From: Prevotella sp.
Lineage (GTDB): Bacteria > Bacteroidota > Bacteroidia > Bacteroidales > Bacteroidaceae
NCBI GenBank assembly: GCA_021204605.1
Contig: JAJPZD010000240.1
Span: forward strand, 1-16,086
Length of the DNA stretch: 16,086 nt
Direction of reading: 5' to 3'
Under the pieces are notes generated by a model. It worked only from the letters and a program-made list of their open reading frames with translations, did no database searches and was not told the DNA's origin. Both the position numbers and the translations under genes were made by a program. Position 1 is the stretch's first letter; the number at the start of each line of letters is the position of its first letter. Below, in pieces: positions 13,278-16,086 of this stretch.

Positions 13278-15656
13278 ATGAAAAGAAGTTACTTTTGCAT
13301 AATCATACTACTGTTGTTTTTGCAGACGTTGAGAGTAAGTGCGCAGAGTTTCACATTGTCGGGGCGAGTTACCGACAATGATATGAAGCCGATAGAGCTT
13401 GCCACTGTTGCCGTTGTACAGCAGGGCAAGATGACGATGACAAACCTCAAAGGCGAATATTCCATACAGCTTCATTCTTCCGACAGTGTAGTAGTACGCT
13501 TTTCTATGGTGGGTTACAAAACAAAGACACGTGTGTTGAGAAATCCCCGTGGCAAGCAGACTTTGCAGATACAACTTTTTGAGGATAACGAGCTCAGTGA
13601 GGTAACAGTTACGGAGCAGAAGCGTCAGATGGGTAGTACGGAGCAGTTGGATATCAACGACATAAAGAACTCACCGAGCGTCACGGGCAATGCTGTTGAG
13701 GAGATGATACAGTCGCAGGCTGGTGTGTCAACGCACAGTGAGTTGTCGTCGCAATATAATGTGCGTGGTGGCAGTTTTGATGAGAACAGTGTATATATTA
13801 ATAATGTAGAGATATACCGTCCATTCCTCGTGAGGAGCGGTCAGCAGGAGGGTTTGTCGATAATCAATCCGAATATGGTTGAGGGCGTGGCGTTCTCCAC
13901 TGGAGGTTTTGAGGCTATATATGGCGACAAGATGTCATCGGCATTGAGCATAACGTACAAGAAGCCGAAGAAATTCGAGGCACAAGTGGATGGAAGTCTG
14001 CTTGGAGCGAATGCATTTGTGGGGTTCAGCACAAAGACATTTTCTTGGAGCAACGGTATCAGGTACAAGACGAACAAATACCTGCTTGGTACGTTTGACA
14101 CGAATGGAGAGTACGATCCGAATTTCCTTGACTATCAGACATATCTGACATACGATCCTAACAGCAGGTGGTCAATAGAGTTTATAGGAGACATATCGAA
14201 TAACCATTATAATTTCTATCCAGAGGATAGGGAGACAAAATTCGGAACTCTTGAGAGTGTGAAGTCGTTCAAGGTGTATTTCGACGGTCAGGAGAAGGAT
14301 GTGTTCCGCACATATTTCGGTTCGTTGAGCATATCGAGAAAATTCGGTGACAGAACAAAGGTTACGTTGAACGCCTCGGCATTCCACACCAACGAGCAGG
14401 AGACATACGACATACAGGGCCAGTATTGGCTGACGCAGACAGAGACGAGTGAAAACCTTGGCGTTGGAACATACATGGAGCATGCCCGCAACTACCTGAA
14501 GGCCAACGTGAAAAGTCTGAAGCTATCAGTTGAGCACAAGGTGCGCAAGCATGACATCCAGGCTGGCGTGACATATAAGATAGAGAGGGTGAAGGAGAAC
14601 AGCAAGGAATATGAGATGCGTGATTCCAGTGGTTATAGTGTTCCCCATACAGGCAGTGACCTTTATTTGATTTATTCTCTGAATGCGAAAAACTCACTTG
14701 GAGCGAACCGTCTTGAGACTTACATCCAGGACACGTGGAGGTTCAATAGTCCTGGTGAGCATACATTCTACACCCTCAACTATGGCGTGAGGTTCAGTCA
14801 TTGGAATTTCAATCATGAGAGTGTTGTCAGTCCGCGTGTTTCATTAGGTATTATTCCTGCTTTCAACAACAATGTGACGTTTCGCTTAGCGACCGGTATT
14901 TATTATCAGACACCGTTTTTCAAGGAGTTGCGTGATACTACTACGATAAATGGCGTGACATACGCCACACTCAACAACAAGATAAAAAGTCAGCGTTCCA
15001 TTCATTTCATTGCAGGTTTTGACTATCGTTTCAAGGTGAAGGACAGCCCTTATAAGTTCACTGCCGAGGCATACTACAAGGCGTTGGGAAACTTGGTGCC
15101 ATACACCGTTGACAACGTGAAAATTATTTATGATGCCAGTCAGCAGTGCAGTGGTCATGCCATGGGTGTTGACTTCAAATTGTATGGTGAGTTTGTGCCT
15201 GGCACTGATTCATGGGTCAGTCTGTCGCTCATGGACACAAAAATCAACATCAACGGTCAGAGTATTCCGATGCCGACCGACCAGCGATATTCTATAAACC
15301 TGTTTTTCACTGACTATTTTCCTGGCACTGACCGTTGGACGATGTCGCTGAAATTAGCGTTTGCCGATGGACTGCCATTCGGACCACCGCACCGCAGTCT
15401 TGATGTGCAGCCGTTCCGTGCCCCTGCCTACAAGCGAGTGGATATCGGTATGAGTTATCGTGCTTTGAACAACGAGAAGCGTGACAAGAAGACGATTTTC
15501 AAGAATATCTGGCTTGGTGTTGACTGTCTCAATCTGTTGGGTATCAACAATGTAAACTCATATTATTGGATTACTGATGTAACCAACCAGCAATATGCCG
15601 TACCTAATTACCTAACAGGCAGACAAGTCAACGTAAGAGCCTCGTTTGAGTTTTGA
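13278..15656 (+). CDS. TonB-dependent outer-membrane receptor with N-terminal carboxypeptidase-like domain
   Basis: This 792-residue outer-membrane protein has a signal peptide (1-22, cleavage likely after VSA). A carboxypeptidase regulatory-like domain follows (about 26-102, FTLSGRVTDNDMKPIELATV), then a likely TonB box region (SEVTVTEQK, 107-115). The plug domain spans about 125-228 with YNVRGGSFDENSVYINNVEIY and GGFEAIYGDKMSSALSI, and a beta-barrel runs to the C-terminal phenylalanine (VRASFEF). These receptors import a ligand using TonB/ExbBD energy. It is much shorter than SusC proteins (about 1000 residues) and no SusD-like gene follows, so it is not an obvious glycan-utilisation system. 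The ligand (iron complex, vitamin, peptide or sugar) cannot be told from the sequence. It ends at a hairpin terminator. The start is the only reasonable ATG before the signal peptide. Confidence 0.94.
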   Translation: MKRSYFCIIILLLFLQTLRVSAQSFTLSGRVTDNDMKPIELATVAVVQQGKMTMTNLKGEYSIQLHSSDSVVVRFSMVGYKTKTRVLRNPRGKQTLQIQLFEDNELSEVTVTEQKRQMGSTEQLDINDIKNSPSVTGNAVEEMIQSQAGVSTHSELSSQYNVRGGSFDENSVYINNVEIYRPFLVRSGQQEGLSIINPNMVEGVAFSTGGFEAIYGDKMSSALSITYKKPKKFEAQVDGSLLGANAFVGFSTKTFSWSNGIRYKTNKYLLGTFDTNGEYDPNFLDYQTYLTYDPNSRWSIEFIGDISNNHYNFYPEDRETKFGTLESVKSFKVYFDGQEKDVFRTYFGSLSISRKFGDRTKVTLNASAFHTNEQETYDIQGQYWLTQTETSENLGVGTYMEHARNYLKANVKSLKLSVEHKVRKHDIQAGVTYKIERVKENSKEYEMRDSSGYSVPHTGSDLYLIYSLNAKNSLGANRLETYIQDTWRFNSPGEHTFYTLNYGVRFSHWNFNHESVVSPRVSLGIIPAFNNNVTFRLATGIYYQTPFFKELRDTTTINGVTYATLNNKIKSQRSIHFIAGFDYRFKVKDSPYKFTAEAYYKALGNLVPYTVDNVKIIYDASQQCSGHAMGVDFKLYGEFVPGTDSWVSLSLMDTKININGQSIPMPTDQRYSINLFFTDYFPGTDRWTMSLKLAFADGLPFGPPHRSLDVQPFRAPAYKRVDIGMSYRALNNEKRDKKTIFKNIWLGVDCLNLLGINNVNSYYWITDVTNQQYAVPNYLTGRQVNVRASFEF

Positions 15657-15661
15657 AAAAT

Positions 15662-15693
15662 AAAACCCGTTGTTTAAAGTTCCAACGAGTTTT
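15662..15693. terminator. Bidirectional hairpin terminator between convergent genes
   Basis: AAAACCCGTTG (15662-15672) and CAACGAGTTTT (15683-15693) form an 11-pair stem with one mismatch (G-T wobble in the minus-strand RNA) and a 10-base loop. On the plus strand the stem ends in TTTTCTTTT; on the minus strand it ends in TTTTATTTTT. It lies six bases past the receptor stop, and the stop codon of the opposing gene lies inside the loop. Confidence 0.75.
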
Positions 15694-16086
15694 CTTTTAA
15701 CAGGAAATCATAAATGCATAATGTTGTAATGCCATGTTCATCTCTTAAAACGGGAGTTTCCTCTCCGAAGACAATGATTTTCTTGAAAGAATCATCCACT
15801 TTAATTAAGGAGGCACGTTCCTGCTGAGTCTTTTCGTATGTCTCCATTCTATATGCAGATTGGATATAGTAACGTCTGCTACCAAGATTGCAGACGAAAT
15901 CCACTTCAAGATTTGCTCGTTGCTGCTTGCCGTCTCCATTTGTCTTTACGACAGGGACGACACCGACATCAACATTGAATCCCCGATATCTCAGTTCGTT
16001 GTAAATAACGTTCTCCATTATATGATTTCTTTCTGACTGACGGAAATTAAGGCGTGCGTTGCGCAATCCCAAATCCATGAAATAAT
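15674..16086 (-). CDS. DUF4143-type ATP-binding protein, C-terminal part (5' end beyond window)
   Basis: The frame is open to the right edge; 136 residues are visible, starting with YFMDLGLRNARLNFRQ, the usual opening of the DUF4143 domain (YYF-D-GLRNA). Other family-like stretches are ENVIYNELRYRGFNVDVG and the nuclease-like core ANLEVDFVCNLGSRRYYIQSAYRM, where the E-x-D and I-Q positions recall a PD-(D/E)XK-like fold. In full-length members an N-terminal AAA ATPase domain precedes it; that part is outside the window. The cellular role of the family is not well established. The ATG at 16078 is internal and should not be taken as the start. The gene is convergent with the TonB-dependent receptor and ends within the terminator hairpin. 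Confidence 0.85.
   Translation of the reverse strand, partial: YFMDLGLRNARLNFRQSERNHIMENVIYNELRYRGFNVDVGVVPVVKTNGDGKQQRANLEVDFVCNLGSRRYYIQSAYRMETYEKTQQERASLIKVDDSFKKIIVFGEETPVLRDEHGITTLCIYDFLLKENSLEL

Noticed and set aside
1..16086. tRNA, rRNA, CRISPR, insertion sequence, integrase or phage genes
   Set aside because: I looked for cloverleaf-like elements, regularly spaced repeats, transposase or integrase motifs and terminal inverted repeats in the spacers and found none.

Overview
The window looks like a chromosomal segment of a Bacteroidetes bacterium, most likely Prevotella or a close relative. The signs are TAnnTTTG promoter motifs (the Bacteroidetes -7 element), a two-domain TonB-dependent receptor with an N-terminal carboxypeptidase-like domain, a LytS-type kinase paired with a LytTR regulator, a DUF4143-type ATPase gene, and intermediate GC content with AT-rich spacers. 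I cannot fix the species from sequence alone.

Positions 1-5011 (+ strand) hold an export and signalling block. It contains the 3' part of an HlyD/MacA-type periplasmic adaptor, a MacB/LolD-type ABC ATPase, a separate MacB-type permease, a LytS-like membrane histidine kinase, and a LytTR response regulator. The first four are tightly packed (gaps of 1, 83 and 17 bases). The regulator follows after 164 bases. The exporter probably moves a substrate from the periplasm through a TolC-like channel whose gene would lie upstream of the window. The kinase and regulator are the obvious candidates to control it.

Positions 5123-12432 (- strand) hold a colinear housekeeping block. Read in the direction of transcription it is: a 59-residue two-helix membrane protein, lon, tgt, an LptF/LptG-family permease, a DEAD-box RNA helicase of the RhlE type, and a HAD phosphatase of the phosphoglycolate phosphatase type. 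From lon to the HAD gene the spacings are 74, 12, 1 and -32 bases, so lon-tgt-permease-helicase-HAD is probably one transcription unit, possibly with a second promoter before tgt.

Positions 12544-15656 (+ strand) hold trmN6 (tRNA1(Val) A37 N6-methyltransferase), transcribed divergently from the small membrane protein, and then an orphan TonB-dependent receptor. A hairpin terminator separates the receptor from the convergent 3' end of a DUF4143-type ATP-binding protein that runs off the right edge.

I see no tRNA, rRNA, CRISPR array, insertion sequence or phage gene, and no gene-free stretch longer than about 165 bases. Most of the window is ordinary core genome. The points most worth a second look are a GC-rich palindromic repeat apparently inserted in frame in the 5' end of the HAD gene, a Tgt lacking most of the usual zinc-binding cysteines, and a shared AT-rich leader element upstream of two unrelated genes. 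I found no convincing new multi-gene system.
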